A DNA stretch of 64,000 nt from Lishizhenia tianjinensis (GTDB lineage Bacteria; Bacteroidota; Bacteroidia; Flavobacteriales_D; Crocinitomicaceae), in contig CALQIX020000010.1 of assembly GCA_943330745.2 (NCBI GenBank), forward strand, positions 1-64,000. Reading direction: 5' to 3'. Below, in pieces: positions 17,493-27,531 of this stretch. The translations under genes were made by a program, and so were the position numbers. Under the pieces are notes generated by a model, which saw nothing but the letters and a program-made list of their open reading frames with translations, made no database searches and was not told the DNA's origin. How positions within the stretch are numbered: position 1 is the stretch's first letter; each line of letters starts with the position of its first letter.

Positions 17493-20009
17493 ATGGAAGC
17501 AAAATTTTCGCCGCGTGTTAAAGATGTTATATCAATGAGTAAGGATGAGGCAATTCGTTTAAAGAATGAATACATTACTGTTGAGCATATTTTGTTGGGT
17601 TTAATACGATTGAATGACGGGACAGCAATTCGATTAATAAATGAGTTTCAAATAGACTTAGCAATCATTCGCAAAGAACTGGAGTCTGTATTATCCAAAT
17701 CTTCTGTGGATTTCCCCTTGACTACGACCAATATACCATTGGTAAAACAAGCTGAACGAATTATTAAAATGACCTATTTAGAGGCGAAACAATTTAAAAG
17801 TCCAATCATTGGTACGCAACATTTGTTGTTGAGTATATTGAGGGATGAAAATAGTGTTTCGTGTTCTGTTTTGAATAAGTACGGAATATTGTATGAAAAT
17901 GTTAAAGATGAATATGAAGCTATGAGAGAAGAACAAATAAATCCACGGGCTGAATTTCCTGGTGGACAAGATGAGGAAGGAGAATCTTTTGCTGCACAAC
18001 GTAAATCAGCAGACCCTAAATCAAAAACCCCTGTACTAGATAATTTTGGTAGAGATTTAACTAAAATGGCTGAAATTGGAAAATTAGATCCAATTGTTGG
18101 CCGCGAAAAAGAAATTGAACGCGTTAGTCAAATACTATCTAGAAGGAAAAAAAATAATCCAATATTAATCGGTGAGCCTGGGGTTGGTAAAAGTGCAATT
18201 GCCGAAGGATTGGCTTTGCGCATTGTTCAACGAAAAGTTTCTCGTGTATTGTTCAATAAAAGAATAATATCATTGGATTTAGCTTCTTTGGTTGCTGGTA
18301 CAAAATACCGCGGTCAATTTGAAGAACGAATGAAAGCGGTAATGGCGGAGATTGAAAAAAATCCGGATATTATTTTATTTATAGATGAAATTCACACAAT
18401 TATTGGTGCTGGTGGCGCTAGTGGGTCTCTCGATGCGTCGAACATGTTTAAACCTGCTTTGGCGCGTGGTGAAATGCAAGCAATTGGAGCAACAACCTTG
18501 GATGAATATCGACAATACATTGAAAAAGATGGTGCTTTAGAACGCAGATTTCAAAAGGTTCTAATTGAACCAACTACAATCGATGAGACTATTCAAATTT
18601 TAAATAATATCAAGGAGCGGTATGAAGAACATCACTCTGTAACGTATACGGATGAGGCAATTGCTGCTTGTGTTAAATTAACGGAAAGATACATTACGGA
18701 TCGCCATTTACCCGATAAAGCAATTGATGCATTGGATGAAGTGGGTTCACGTGTTCATTTAACGAATATTAATGTTCCAAAGGAAATATTAGATGTTGAA
18801 GCCCAGATTGAAGCGCTTAAGGAACAGAAAAATGAGGTCATAAAATCGCAACAATATGAGAAAGCTGCTGAATTAAGAGATAATGAACGTAGGTTGCAGG
18901 AAGAATTAGAGGCGGCAAAGAAAAGATGGGAAGATGACTCTAAAGCAAATCGGGTTATTGTAACCGATGAGCATGTTGCTGAAGTTGTTTCTATGATGTG
19001 TGGCATACCTGTTACGCGTGTTTCTGAAAAAGAAACCGGTAGATTGGCGAAGATGGGTGAAGAATTACGCGGAAAAGTTATTGGTCAAGATGAGGCTGTA
19101 GGTAAAGTTGTTAAAGCCATTCAACGCAATAGGGCTGGATTAAAGGATCCAAATAAACCAATTGGCTCTTTCTTTTTTCTTGGACCAACAGGAGTAGGTA
19201 AGACTCAATTAGCCAAGGTGCTAGCAAAGTATTTGTTTGATACTGAAGATGCCTTGATTCGAATTGACATGTCTGAGTACATGGAGAAATTTTCAATTTC
19301 TCGTTTAGTTGGAGCACCTCCAGGGTACGTTGGATATGAAGAGGGTGGACAATTAACTGAAAAAGTGAGGAGAAAGCCTTATTCAATTATTTTATTAGAT
19401 GAAATTGAAAAGGCGCATCCAGATGTATTTAATCTTTTATTGCAAGCATTAGACGATGGACACATGACAGATGGGTTAGGTAGAAAAATTGATTTCAAAA
19501 ACGTTATTTTGATAATGACATCGAATATTGGTGCACGTCAATTGGCAGATTTTGGAACAGGAGTTGGGTTCGGAACAAAATCACAAGCTGCAGCCAAAGA
19601 TGAAAATTCTAAAACAGTAATTCAAAATGCATTGCGCAAAGCGTTTTCTCCTGAATTTTTGAATCGTGTTGATGATATCATTATGTTTAAATCGTTAGGC
19701 AGAGAGGAAATTCACAAAATCATTGATTTGGAACTTGCTAAATTATTCAGCCGAATCGAAGACTTGGGATATAAGCTGAACTTAACAGAAAAAGCAAAGG
19801 ATTTCATTGTTGACAAAGGATATGATGAGAAATATGGTGCTCGACCGTTAAAAAGAGCATTACAGAAGTTTATTGAAGATCCATTAGCGGAGGAAATTAT
19901 CCAATCGAATTTGCATGAAGGTGATACTATTCAAATGGATGTAAATGCGGCAGAAGATGACTTAGAAGTTGTTATTACAAAACCAAAATCTAAGGATAAA
20001 ACCAAGTAA
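17493..20009 (+). CDS. clpC: Clp protease ATPase subunit ClpC
   Basis: This 838-residue AAA+ unfoldase feeds substrates to the ClpP protease. The N-terminal Clp_N double repeat covers about residues 1-145 ([19 protein letters not shown], then [20 protein letters not shown]). The first AAA module has Walker A GEPGVGKS near 227 and [17 protein letters not shown]-type coiled segment ([20 protein letters not shown]) around 445-475 marks ClpC rather than ClpB. The second AAA module has GPTGVGKT near 565 and [13 protein letters not shown], and ends with the C-terminal D2-small domain. The frame extends upstream to a TTG at 17466, but the ATG at 17493 gives the standard ClpC N-terminus. A strong terminator follows. 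Confidence 0.94.
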   Translation: MEAKFSPRVKDVISMSKDEAIRLKNEYITVEHILLGLIRLNDGTAIRLINEFQIDLAIIRKELESVLSKSSVDFPLTTTNIPLVKQAERIIKMTYLEAKQFKSPIIGTQHLLLSILRDENSVSCSVLNKYGILYENVKDEYEAMREEQINPRAEFPGGQDEEGESFAAQRKSADPKSKTPVLDNFGRDLTKMAEIGKLDPIVGREKEIERVSQILSRRKKNNPILIGEPGVGKSAIAEGLALRIVQRKVSRVLFNKRIISLDLASLVAGTKYRGQFEERMKAVMAEIEKNPDIILFIDEIHTIIGAGGASGSLDASNMFKPALARGEMQAIGATTLDEYRQYIEKDGALERRFQKVLIEPTTIDETIQILNNIKERYEEHHSVTYTDEAIAACVKLTERYITDRHLPDKAIDALDEVGSRVHLTNINVPKEILDVEAQIEALKEQKNEVIKSQQYEKAAELRDNERRLQEELEAAKKRWEDDSKANRVIVTDEHVAEVVSMMCGIPVTRVSEKETGRLAKMGEELRGKVIGQDEAVGKVVKAIQRNRAGLKDPNKPIGSFFFLGPTGVGKTQLAKVLAKYLFDTEDALIRIDMSEYMEKFSISRLVGAPPGYVGYEEGGQLTEKVRRKPYSIILLDEIEKAHPDVFNLLLQALDDGHMTDGLGRKIDFKNVILIMTSNIGARQLADFGTGVGFGTKSQAAAKDENSKTVIQNALRKAFSPEFLNRVDDIIMFKSLGREEIHKIIDLELAKLFSRIEDLGYKLNLTEKAKDFIVDKGYDEKYGARPLKRALQKFIEDPLAEEIIQSNLHEGDTIQMDVNAAEDDLEVVITKPKSKDKTK

Positions 20010-20042
20010 TTCGGTTAAAATACCTTAAATATGATACTTTAG

Positions 20043-20077
20043 AACGTCGGTTATATTCAATAATCGACGTTTTTTTT
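20043..20077 (+). terminator. Intrinsic terminator after clpC
   Basis: AACGTCGGTTAT (20043-20054) pairs with ATAATCGACGTT (20060-20071), a 12-bp stem with one G-T pair and a 5-nt loop, followed by a run of Ts to 20077. Confidence 0.92.
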
Positions 20078-20104
20078 GTAAATTGATTTCTTTTTAATTA
20101 TTGA

Positions 20105-21694
20105 ATGAAATTAATATTCGTTTTTCTTTTTTTCTTTTTAGTGCTAACCGTCAAAGGGCAAATTAAATCCTTAGATTCTATTTCGATTATCAATCAAATT
20201 AGTTACTCCAAAAAACTGCCTTTTATTGATTATAATACAAATGAGATTGAGTATTACAATTTGAATGCAATTAAACCATTCTTTGATAAATTAAAATTAG
20301 CGAACGACCGAAAAGTAACCATTTTTCATTTTGGAGATTCCCATGTTCAATATGATCAAGCTCCAGGGATAATAAGAGAAAATTTCCAACAACTTTTTGG
20401 ATATTTGGGGCGTGGTTTTGTTTTTCCTTATGCAGCAGCCGGAACACATGCGGCATTTGATTATAAGACAAAAATGAATGGCAATTGGTCGAATTCCAAA
20501 AATATAAATAAGGAAATCAATCTCCCCATTGGGCTTTCTGGAGTAACAATCCGAACTACGGATTCGACAGCAGGTTTTCAACTGCAATTTTATTCAGCGA
20601 AAGAAGAGTTAAAGAAGGTAGATTTAATTACTTTATTTCTGAAAACAAGTGACTCAAGTTTTCAATTGAAATATCGTTTATCATCTTTAGATCCATGGAT
20701 TAATGTTGCTATATCTTCTATTTTAAATAATAAAATTGAGTTAAAATTGACGAGTGCGTTCAATACCACTTTTGAATTACAAGTAAACAAAACAGACACA
20801 ACGCAATGCGAATTTGAATTTTATGGAATGCAACTTTCATCAACTTCGAATAAGGGAATCTCTTATAATTCAGTTGGAATAAATGGAGCAAGTTTGTTGA
20901 GTTTTTTGAAACAAGATTTGTTTTCGGAACAAATAAAGCAAGTAAATCCCGATTTAATTATTTTAGATTATGGAACAAATGATTTAGCGGGCGGTAAATT
21001 TGATTCCATTTATTTCAAGAATAATCTTACAAAATCAATCAATCGAATTAAAGAAGTTTTACCTAATACATGTATCCTCATTCCAACAATTCAAGATTTT
21101 ACGGCGAATGGAAAAAATATAACCGCAACTGCTGAATATGCATTATTTCTTAGACGATTTGCTAAAAATAATAATATAATACTCTACGATTATTTTGCAA
21201 TTTCCGGAGGTAAGAAATCAATGAGAAAATGGTTGGGTAATGGGATAGCCAAAAGCGATCAAATTCATTTAACTCAGCAAGGATATGTAGCAAAAGGAGA
21301 ACTCTATGGGAACGCAATTCTTACCGGATTTGCACGCTATTTAGCTAATCCTAGGGAACAAGTTGTTTTGGATAGAAAACCACTTCAACCTATTCTGAAA
21401 GACACATTAATTATTTCGGATTCTTTAGCAGTTAATCAAACCAACAAACTACCAAAAGTTGATCTGATTCAACAAAATAAGAAAATCTCAACGGCTGAAT
21501 CACAAAAAAGCGCCTCAAAAAACTCGAAAGATGTTAATAATGTAAGTAAAAAATCAAAATTTCATGTCGTTAAAAAAGGGGAGACGCTTTCTGGAATTGC
21601 AGCCAAATATAGGACAAGTGTTACGCAAATTAAAAAGGTGAACAAACTCAAATCCGATAAATTACAAATTGGCCAAAAACTAATTTTACCTTGA
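20105..21694 (+). CDS. Secreted SGNH/GDSL-type hydrolase with C-terminal LysM
   Basis: This 529-residue exported protein starts with a Sec signal (KLIFVFLFFFLVLTVKGQ). The catalytic domain shows the SGNH blocks: FHFGDSHVQ (block I, Ser nucleophile) near residue 78, an NGAS block at about 260, LDYGTNDLAGG (block III, Asn) near 295, and DQIHLTQQGY (block V, Asp and His) near 390. A linker rich in Lys and Ser then leads to a LysM domain (FHVVKKGETLSGIAAKY to the end), which binds peptidoglycan. A role as a wall-bound esterase, for example removing acetyl groups, is inference. Its stop codon TGA overlaps the -33 TTG of the next gene. Confidence 0.82.
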   Translation: MKLIFVFLFFFLVLTVKGQIKSLDSISIINQISYSKKLPFIDYNTNEIEYYNLNAIKPFFDKLKLANDRKVTIFHFGDSHVQYDQAPGIIRENFQQLFGYLGRGFVFPYAAAGTHAAFDYKTKMNGNWSNSKNINKEINLPIGLSGVTIRTTDSTAGFQLQFYSAKEELKKVDLITLFLKTSDSSFQLKYRLSSLDPWINVAISSILNNKIELKLTSAFNTTFELQVNKTDTTQCEFEFYGMQLSSTSNKGISYNSVGINGASLLSFLKQDLFSEQIKQVNPDLIILDYGTNDLAGGKFDSIYFKNNLTKSINRIKEVLPNTCILIPTIQDFTANGKNITATAEYALFLRRFAKNNNIILYDYFAISGGKKSMRKWLGNGIAKSDQIHLTQQGYVAKGELYGNAILTGFARYLANPREQVVLDRKPLQPILKDTLIISDSLAVNQTNKLPKVDLIQQNKKISTAESQKSASKNSKDVNNVSKKSKFHVVKKGETLSGIAAKYRTSVTQIKKVNKLKSDKLQIGQKLILP

Positions 21695-21720
21695 TAATAA
21701 TTGAATTCCTATTAACTTTG
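21691..21720 (+). promoter_or_regulatory. Promoter of the ferredoxin gene, leaderless layout
   Basis: TTG (21691-21693), a 19-nt spacer and TAACTTTG (21713-21720) form a complete Bacteroidota promoter. The -7 element ends only 4 nt before the ATG at 21725, so the mRNA probably starts at or beside the start codon. The TTG overlaps the stop of the upstream gene. Confidence 0.7.
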
Positions 21721-21724
21721 CGGA

Positions 21725-22045
21725 ATGGAAAACGAAATAAAAGTAACAATTATAGATCGAGAAGGTGAGTCCCACGAATTGGTTGGACCAACAGATATGA
21801 GTATGAATATCATGGAGCTTTGTAAAGCTTATGACCTCCCTGTTCTTGGTGAATGCGGTGGAATGGCTTTGTGTGCAACGTGTCAGTGTTACTTAGAGTC
21901 TGAAACTGAATTATCGGAACAAAGTGACGCTGAGTTAGATATGTTAGATCAAGCGTTTCATGTAAAATCAAATAGTAGATTAGGATGTCAAATCCACTTA
22001 GATCAGTCTATAGATGGAATTGTTCTTAGATTGGCTCCAGAATAG
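21725..22045 (+). CDS. [2Fe-2S] ferredoxin, adrenodoxin type
   Basis: This 106-residue cytoplasmic electron carrier has the cluster ligands Cys44, Cys50, Cys53 (C-x5-C-x2-C in GECGGMALCATC) and Cys88 in SRLGCQIHL, the spacing of adrenodoxin and ISC-type ferredoxins rather than plant type. The acidic stretch between 57 and 76 is typical of the partner-binding face. An extra Cys55 lies beside the cluster. No assembly (isc) genes or obvious reductase partner are adjacent, so its electron acceptor is unknown. It converges on ffh with only 5 nt between stops. Confidence 0.88.
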   Translation: MENEIKVTIIDREGESHELVGPTDMSMNIMELCKAYDLPVLGECGGMALCATCQCYLESETELSEQSDAELDMLDQAFHVKSNSRLGCQIHLDQSIDGIVLRLAPE

Positions 22046-22050
22046 AATTT

Positions 22051-23400
22051 TTACATTCCAGGCATTCCGCCTTTCATCCCTTTCATTTGGCTCATCATGC
22101 TCGCCATATTTCTAGGATTGCTCATTAGCTTCATCATCTTTTTCATATCGTCAAATTGTTTGATTAATTTGTTGACTTCTTGAAGATTGGTTCCACTTCC
22201 ATTGGCTAATCTCAATCTTCTTGAGTTGTTCAACAAACCAGGATTTGAACGTTCTTTGGGAGTCATACTTTGAATTATTGCTTCAACATGTTTAAAAGCA
22301 TCATCTTGTATATCAACATCCTTTATCGCTTTACCCATTCCAGGAATCATACCCATCAAATCTTTCATGTTTCCCATTTTCTTGATTTGTTGTAATTGAG
22401 CTAAGAAATCATTAAAATCAAATTGATCTTTCATGATTTTTTTCTGTAGCTTTCTCGCTTCCTCCTCGTCAAATTGTTCTTGGGCACGCTCAACTAATGA
22501 AACGACATCACCCATTCCAAGAATACGGTCTGCCATTCGAGATGGGTAGAATACATCAAGTGCATCCATTTTTTCCCCTGTACCAACAAATTTAATTGGT
22601 TTATCAACAATTGCTTTAATGGTTAATGCTGCACCACCTCGTGTATCGCCATCAAGTTTCGTGAGTACAACACCATCAAAATTTATTTTTTCATTGAAGG
22701 CTTTAGCCGTATTAACAGCATCTTGACCTGTCATAGAATCTACGACAAATAGCGTTTCAGAAGGTTGAATAGTATCTTTAATCTTTGCAATTTCATCCAT
22801 CATGAGTTCATCGATTGCCAAACGACCGGCTGTATCGACTAAAACAACATTAAACGATTTACTACGTGCAAATTGGATTGCGTCTTGCGCAATTTTAACG
22901 GGATTTTTTTCCTCCTTATTCGAAAATACTTCAATTCCAAGTTGTTCACCTAAAACGTGCAACTGATCAATTGCTGCAGGTCTGTACACATCACAAGCGA
23001 CTAAAAGAACTTGCTTTCCTTTTTTAGTTTTTAAATAATTACCAAGTTTACCGGTAAATGTGGTCTTTCCCGATCCTTGCAAACCAGACATTAAAATGAT
23101 TGCAGGATTTCCTTTCAGATTGATTTCACTTTCATTTCCACCCATTAATTCTACCAATTCTTCGTGGCAGATTTTAATCATTAATTGTCCGGGAGAAACT
23201 GCTGTCAGCACATTGCGTCCTAACGCTTTTTCTTTAACCGTATTTGTGAAATTCTTTGCAGTGGTGAAATTAACATCGGCATCCAATAAAGCCCTGCGCA
23301 CTTCTTTTAATGTTTCTGCAACATTGATTTCTGTGATTTGACCTTGGCCTTTTAAAACTTTAAATGCTCTTTCAAACTTATCGGTAAGATTTTCAAACAT
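22051..23400 (-). CDS. ffh: Signal recognition particle GTPase
   Basis: Ffh is the SRP54 homologue that binds signal sequences on nascent chains and docks them with FtsY at the membrane. The 449-residue protein has the N-domain helical bundle, then the G-domain with the P-loop GLQGSGKTT near 108, DVYRPAAIDQL, DTAGRLAIDELMM and TKLDGDTRGGAAL. The C-terminal M domain (from about 325) is rich in Met, ending in repeated MSNPRNMASMMSQMKGM-type sequence for binding signal peptides and 4.5S RNA. Length is normal. A near-consensus -7 element (TACTTTTA on the minus strand) lies about 20 nt upstream. Confidence 0.95.
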   Translation of the reverse strand: MFENLTDKFERAFKVLKGQGQITEINVAETLKEVRRALLDADVNFTTAKNFTNTVKEKALGRNVLTAVSPGQLMIKICHEELVELMGGNESEINLKGNPAIILMSGLQGSGKTTFTGKLGNYLKTKKGKQVLLVACDVYRPAAIDQLHVLGEQLGIEVFSNKEEKNPVKIAQDAIQFARSKSFNVVLVDTAGRLAIDELMMDEIAKIKDTIQPSETLFVVDSMTGQDAVNTAKAFNEKINFDGVVLTKLDGDTRGGAALTIKAIVDKPIKFVGTGEKMDALDVFYPSRMADRILGMGDVVSLVERAQEQFDEEEARKLQKKIMKDQFDFNDFLAQLQQIKKMGNMKDLMGMIPGMGKAIKDVDIQDDAFKHVEAIIQSMTPKERSNPGLLNNSRRLRLANGSGTNLQEVNKLIKQFDDMKKMMKLMSNPRNMASMMSQMKGMKGGMPGM

Positions 23401-23455
23401 GGAATTGAATTTTTGGATTGTAAAAGTAGTTAAAAAATGCGTTTATTCAACTGAA

Positions 23456-25402
23456 TTATTCCGCTTTGTTATGTAGTTTAGAGTGTTTAGCACTATATCC
23501 AAAATAGATAATCAGGCCAATTAATAACCATCCCGAAAAATAAATCCAATTTTTTAATTCCAATTGGCTCATCATGTACAAGCAAGATAATAAGCCCAGA
23601 ATTGGAATTAGCGATAAATTATTTTTAACAGCCATGATAGAAATGAACAAGGTGAAAACGATGAAAATCCAAAATGGTATTTTATGTGCAAAATGACTAA
23701 ATCCTTCTTTGTAAAAGAAAGAATCTGATTTAACATATTGATTCTGCTTCAATTCTCTTGTTAATTGATTTCTATTTGAATCTGTAAAAAATGTATAAAT
23801 GTCGTTATTACAAATTTTCATTTGTACGGGATCGGCTTTCATATGGCTTGAGCGCAGGGAAGCAATTTCTGTAGGTGTTAATTCATTTAAAATTTCCTCT
23901 GTTGATTTTAACTCTTTTTTATTGGAAATGAAATCAATTGTTTCTGTTTTATACTTGCTAAAGAGAATTACCAATGAAAGAATTACTAACGGAGGCATTA
24001 CATATTTGCCATTAACATAAGGCGTTTTGAATTTTCCTCGGGGTATATCTTTTTTATTCTGTAAAACTAAAACTCCACCGCAAACAAGTACAAAAGCGAA
24101 GAGAGTTCCAATACTGCAAAGGTCTGTAACCATTTTTAAGTTCATAAACAATGCAGGGATGGCCACAATAAAACCTACAACGATTGTTGCAAAAGAGGGA
24201 GTCTTGTACTTCGGATGTATTTTTGAGAATTTTTTAGGAAGTAAGCCATCTCTACTCATACTCATCCAAATACGAGGTTGCCCCATTTGAAATACGAGAA
24301 GTACGGAAGCCATTGCAACGACGGCACTGACAGCAATTATTCCCGACATCCATTTTAAGTTTAGCTTCTCAAAAACATATGCTAAAGGATCTCCAACAGC
24401 CAACTCTTTGTAACTCACCATTCCTGTTAGTATCAATGCAATAATGATATAAAGAATAGTACAAATAATTATTGCCCACATCATTCCACGTGGAAGGTCG
24501 CGTTGTGGATTTTCACACTCCTCAGCAGTTGTAGATATTGCATCAAACCCAATGTAGGCAAAAAATACAGCTGACACACCTTTTAAAACCCCTGACACAC
24601 CATTTGGTGCAAAAGGATTCCAATTATCGGTATCCACATAGAAAATCCCAACGGCGATTACCAATAGAATAATAGCTAGTTTGATAATTACCATTACATT
24701 GGAGGCGTTTCTACTTTCTTTCATTCCGCGATAAACCAACCAAGTAATAAGTACGATTATAAATAAAGCAGGTAGATCAAAAACGATGTGTAAACCAAAA
24801 AGAGTAGGGGAGTTAACCCATGCAGTATAAGCGTCTTGTATGGAAGCATCCAAAGTAACGAATGATTTTCCGGCTTCCATCATAGATATTGCACTCGAAT
24901 ATCCATTTGAAGCAGTAACGAAATCCATTTGAATCCAAGCAGGTAGATGAATCCCATTTAAACCAATAGATTTGATTTGGATACTTTCTAATAGTGTGGT
25001 AAAATAATCACTCCATGAAATGGCTACAGTAATATTTCCAATTGCGTATTCCATGATTAATGCCCAACCAATTATCCAAGCTACTATTTCTCCAAATGCA
25101 ACGTATGAATAAGTATAGGCGCTTCCGGAGACAGGAACCATTGATGCAAATTCTGCATAGGCAAAGGCAGCAAAACCACATGCTATCGCAGTAAAAAGAA
25201 AAAGAAATATAACAGCTGGACCACCTTGATTACTGGCTTGGCCAATTGTGCTAAATATTCCAGCTCCAATAATTGCGGCAATACCAAATGCAGCTAAGTC
25301 CCTCGTTTTTAAATGCTTTCCTAAAGATTCGTGTGTGTCACTTTTACCCGCTTCTATTTGTTTATGAATATCGAGAATGCTTTTCTTTCTAAAATAGTTC
25401 AT
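23456..25402 (-). CDS. APC-family amino-acid permease (cationic amino-acid transporter type)
   Basis: This 648-residue inner-membrane transporter belongs to the APC superfamily. The N-terminal cytoplasmic tail leads into the first helix with AAIIGAGIFSTIGQ, the unwound GxG segment that contacts substrate, and then SGSAYTYSYVAFGEIVAWIIGWALI, a motif of the cationic amino-acid transporter subgroup. About twelve to fourteen helices are apparent. An unusual polar stretch (about 495-560, with KKELKSTEEILNELT and several charged residues) interrupts the last third before two or three more helices. The substrate cannot be fixed from sequence. It is divergent from the O-antigen-ligase-like gene. Confidence 0.85.
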   Translation of the reverse strand: MNYFRKKSILDIHKQIEAGKSDTHESLGKHLKTRDLAAFGIAAIIGAGIFSTIGQASNQGGPAVIFLFLFTAIACGFAAFAYAEFASMVPVSGSAYTYSYVAFGEIVAWIIGWALIMEYAIGNITVAISWSDYFTTLLESIQIKSIGLNGIHLPAWIQMDFVTASNGYSSAISMMEAGKSFVTLDASIQDAYTAWVNSPTLFGLHIVFDLPALFIIVLITWLVYRGMKESRNASNVMVIIKLAIILLVIAVGIFYVDTDNWNPFAPNGVSGVLKGVSAVFFAYIGFDAISTTAEECENPQRDLPRGMMWAIIICTILYIIIALILTGMVSYKELAVGDPLAYVFEKLNLKWMSGIIAVSAVVAMASVLLVFQMGQPRIWMSMSRDGLLPKKFSKIHPKYKTPSFATIVVGFIVAIPALFMNLKMVTDLCSIGTLFAFVLVCGGVLVLQNKKDIPRGKFKTPYVNGKYVMPPLVILSLVILFSKYKTETIDFISNKKELKSTEEILNELTPTEIASLRSSHMKADPVQMKICNNDIYTFFTDSNRNQLTRELKQNQYVKSDSFFYKEGFSHFAHKIPFWIFIVFTLFISIMAVKNNLSLIPILGLLSCLYMMSQLELKNWIYFSGWLLIGLIIYFGYSAKHSKLHNKAE

Positions 25403-25495
25403 TTTATTTAGGCTTTTGTCGATAAAAATAGTTAAAATTCGTTTCGTATCCTAGAAGAAAATGTGTCTTTCCTTTTCGCACGTTGATTCTAAGTG

Positions 25496-25503
25496 TATAT
25501 TTG
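25496..25503 (+). promoter_or_regulatory. Putative -7 promoter element of the O-antigen-ligase-like gene, leaderless layout
   Basis: TATATTTG is an exact match ending 3 nt before the ATG at 25507. This supports ATG 25507 over the TTG at 25483, which would lie upstream of the promoter core. Confidence 0.55.
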
Positions 25504-25506
25504 TGT

Positions 25507-26772
25507 ATGAACAGCCTAGAGTTAATGGAACAATCAAAATACGCCATGTGGATAGACCGCATCTTATGGATATTAGCAGCAGTGCTTCCAGTGGTCATTA
25601 TACCGATTGATGTGGTTGACATTTTTGACACCATAAAAGGACCAATTCTCGTAATAGCTGGTATTTCAATCCTTATTTTACTAATTCTTGAAAAAAAATG
25701 GGACAATAGTTTAATAAGTTGGTTGTTGCTGGTATATGTTTTTATTCAATTTCTTTCTTCTGTATTTGCCTACAATCCTTTGCTTGCATTTGCAGGTGAA
25801 ACGGCTAAATCAGGAAGGTTTGAAGGGCTTGCCACATTGATTATTTATGCTATTTTGTTTTATTCGGCTAAGAATTTTATGATGCCTACGCAAAAGAAAG
25901 TAATCGTCACATTTTCAGCACTTTCAATTGTTTCAATTTATGCTTTGATTCAATATTATCAATTTGATCCTTTGGTTATTTATAAACATTATCGGTCAAT
26001 GATATTTTCTACGGTTGGGAATCAAAACTTCTTGGGGTCGTTGGTTTTAATGTTAACCGTTTTGGCACTGGGTTTATTTTTACATTTTAAAAAGTGGTAT
26101 TTTGCCTTATTTTTCTCCTTATTTTTTTCAACATTATTAGTGGCTCAAACAAGAAGTTGTTGGCTATCATTTGCAGTGATATTGTTTTTTATTGCGATTT
26201 CAGTTTTAGTGTTTAATCGATCGAAATGGGATTCTTTTTTGGTTTCCATTTTATTAATGGTTTCAATAACCTTTGTATTGAATAAAACGAAAAAAAACGC
26301 GCTAAGTACTCGTTCAGGAACGATTAAAAAGGAGATGGCAATGAAAGATGAGTATGGTGGATCAGGTCGATTAAAAATATGGGAGATTACAGGTATTGTA
26401 ATTCAAGATCATCCTTTTTTGGGAACCGGACCAGAAAATTTAAAAAGTGTTATTCATGCAGAACACAAAAAAGAAATAAATGAGTATTATCGAGTAAAAA
26501 AAACTTCTATAGATAAAGCACACAATGAATACTTGCATATTGCGGCTGTAACCGGTATCCCTTCATTGATTCTATATCTAATGATACTTAGTTTGATTCT
26601 TTTTCAAAATGCCAAACATATTTTTCAAGCCAATTTAAAAACACTACTTTTATTAACGATAATAGCGTATCTTATTCAAGCTTTTTTTAACATTAGTGTA
26701 ATTGCAGTGGCTCCAATTTATTGGATTGTTCTGGGTTTTCTATCCCAAAAAACTAAGGAAGCTTACTTGTAA
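25507..26772 (+). CDS. O-antigen ligase/polymerase-like membrane protein
   Basis: This 421-residue membrane protein has about ten to twelve hydrophobic helices and a large periplasmic loop, the pattern of the Wzy_C / WaaL family. Landmarks are GRFEGLATLIIY, TVGNQNFLGSLVLML, the QTRSCWLSFAVI segment (usually with R-x3-L), and the periplasmic part SGRLKIWEITGIVIQDHPFLGTGPENL followed by DKAHNEYLHIAAVTGIP, the most conserved stretch in the family. Members join or polymerise surface glycans; some glycosylate proteins. No glycan-synthesis genes are adjacent, so the acceptor is unknown. The 3' end overlaps the convergent M48 gene by 20 bp. Confidence 0.8.
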   Translation: MNSLELMEQSKYAMWIDRILWILAAVLPVVIIPIDVVDIFDTIKGPILVIAGISILILLILEKKWDNSLISWLLLVYVFIQFLSSVFAYNPLLAFAGETAKSGRFEGLATLIIYAILFYSAKNFMMPTQKKVIVTFSALSIVSIYALIQYYQFDPLVIYKHYRSMIFSTVGNQNFLGSLVLMLTVLALGLFLHFKKWYFALFFSLFFSTLLVAQTRSCWLSFAVILFFIAISVLVFNRSKWDSFLVSILLMVSITFVLNKTKKNALSTRSGTIKKEMAMKDEYGGSGRLKIWEITGIVIQDHPFLGTGPENLKSVIHAEHKKEINEYYRVKKTSIDKAHNEYLHIAAVTGIPSLILYLMILSLILFQNAKHIFQANLKTLLLLTIIAYLIQAFFNISVIAVAPIYWIVLGFLSQKTKEAYL

Positions 26773-27529
26773 TTCGTTTGAATTCTGATGCGTACGTTTC
26801 TTTTCCTGTGCACCCTTTTTCAGCTTTTATTGAGTTAAATTTCTCTACTCTGTTTCCTGGATCTGGATGAGTACTTAAAAAGACAGGTGGATTATTTGAA
26901 TCGCCCTCTTTAATTAACTTTTCAAAAAAACCGGCGCCTCCTGCTGCATTATACTTCGTGGGGCAAAGGTAATTTACAGATTGTTCATCAGCTTCTTTTT
27001 CATGGGAACGAGAAAAGGTTAATCCGATTAATCCTGAGGTAATTTCTTTGACACTTTTCGAATCCCCCGCTATCAATTCTAAAATTAATTGGATACCAAA
27101 CATTTCAGTCATTTGTCGGGTGGAATGCCTCAAATCTGCATGCGCAATTTCATGTCCCATCACTCCAGCAAGTTGATCTTCAGAATCTAAAAATTTCAAA
27201 ATTCCTGTGTATATATAGATATAACCGCCTGGTGTACAAAAAGCATTTAAGGTGGAATCATCCTGAATAATACGAATGCGCCAATCAAAGTTTTCTTTGT
27301 GTTTCACATTTCCTGATTCTAAAATTTCATTTCTGATTTTATAGATGTATGAATAAACTTCTTGATATTGAACGCTATCCAATAATTTGAATTTTGGATC
27401 TGATTCAATTTCAGCAGCGACTTTTTTTCCAAATTCTTTGTCCTCTTCAATGGAAAACAAATTAAGGTTTACACCTGAACTACAACCTAAAAGTATAAAC
27501 GATACTATGAAAATGAAAAAATAGTTCAT
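26753..27529 (-). CDS. M48-family metalloprotease lipoprotein
   Basis: This 258-residue lipoprotein (signal NYFFIFIVSFILLGC, lipobox LLGC) has the zinc site HEIAHADLRH (HExxH) and a downstream EKEADEQSVNYL that supplies the third ligand Glu. This is the M48 arrangement found in periplasmic proteases such as BepA/LoiP-type quality-control enzymes. The segment before it, GGYIYIYTGIL, is also typical. It is probably anchored in the outer membrane and acts on misfolded envelope proteins, by family analogy. It is the last gene of a minus-strand operon with isoaspartyl peptidase (2 nt away) and cyanophycinase. Its end overlaps the convergent O-antigen-ligase-like gene. Confidence 0.87.
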   Translation of the reverse strand: MNYFFIFIVSFILLGCSSGVNLNLFSIEEDKEFGKKVAAEIESDPKFKLLDSVQYQEVYSYIYKIRNEILESGNVKHKENFDWRIRIIQDDSTLNAFCTPGGYIYIYTGILKFLDSEDQLAGVMGHEIAHADLRHSTRQMTEMFGIQLILELIAGDSKSVKEITSGLIGLTFSRSHEKEADEQSVNYLCPTKYNAAGGAGFFEKLIKEGDSNNPPVFLSTHPDPGNRVEKFNSIKAEKGCTGKETYASEFKRITSKLP

Positions 27530-27531
27530 AT

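Noticed and set aside
25404-25706. Open minus-strand frame of about 100 codons
   Set aside because: It lies antisense to the O-antigen-ligase-like gene and has no recognisable features; the plus-strand gene has clear family motifs.
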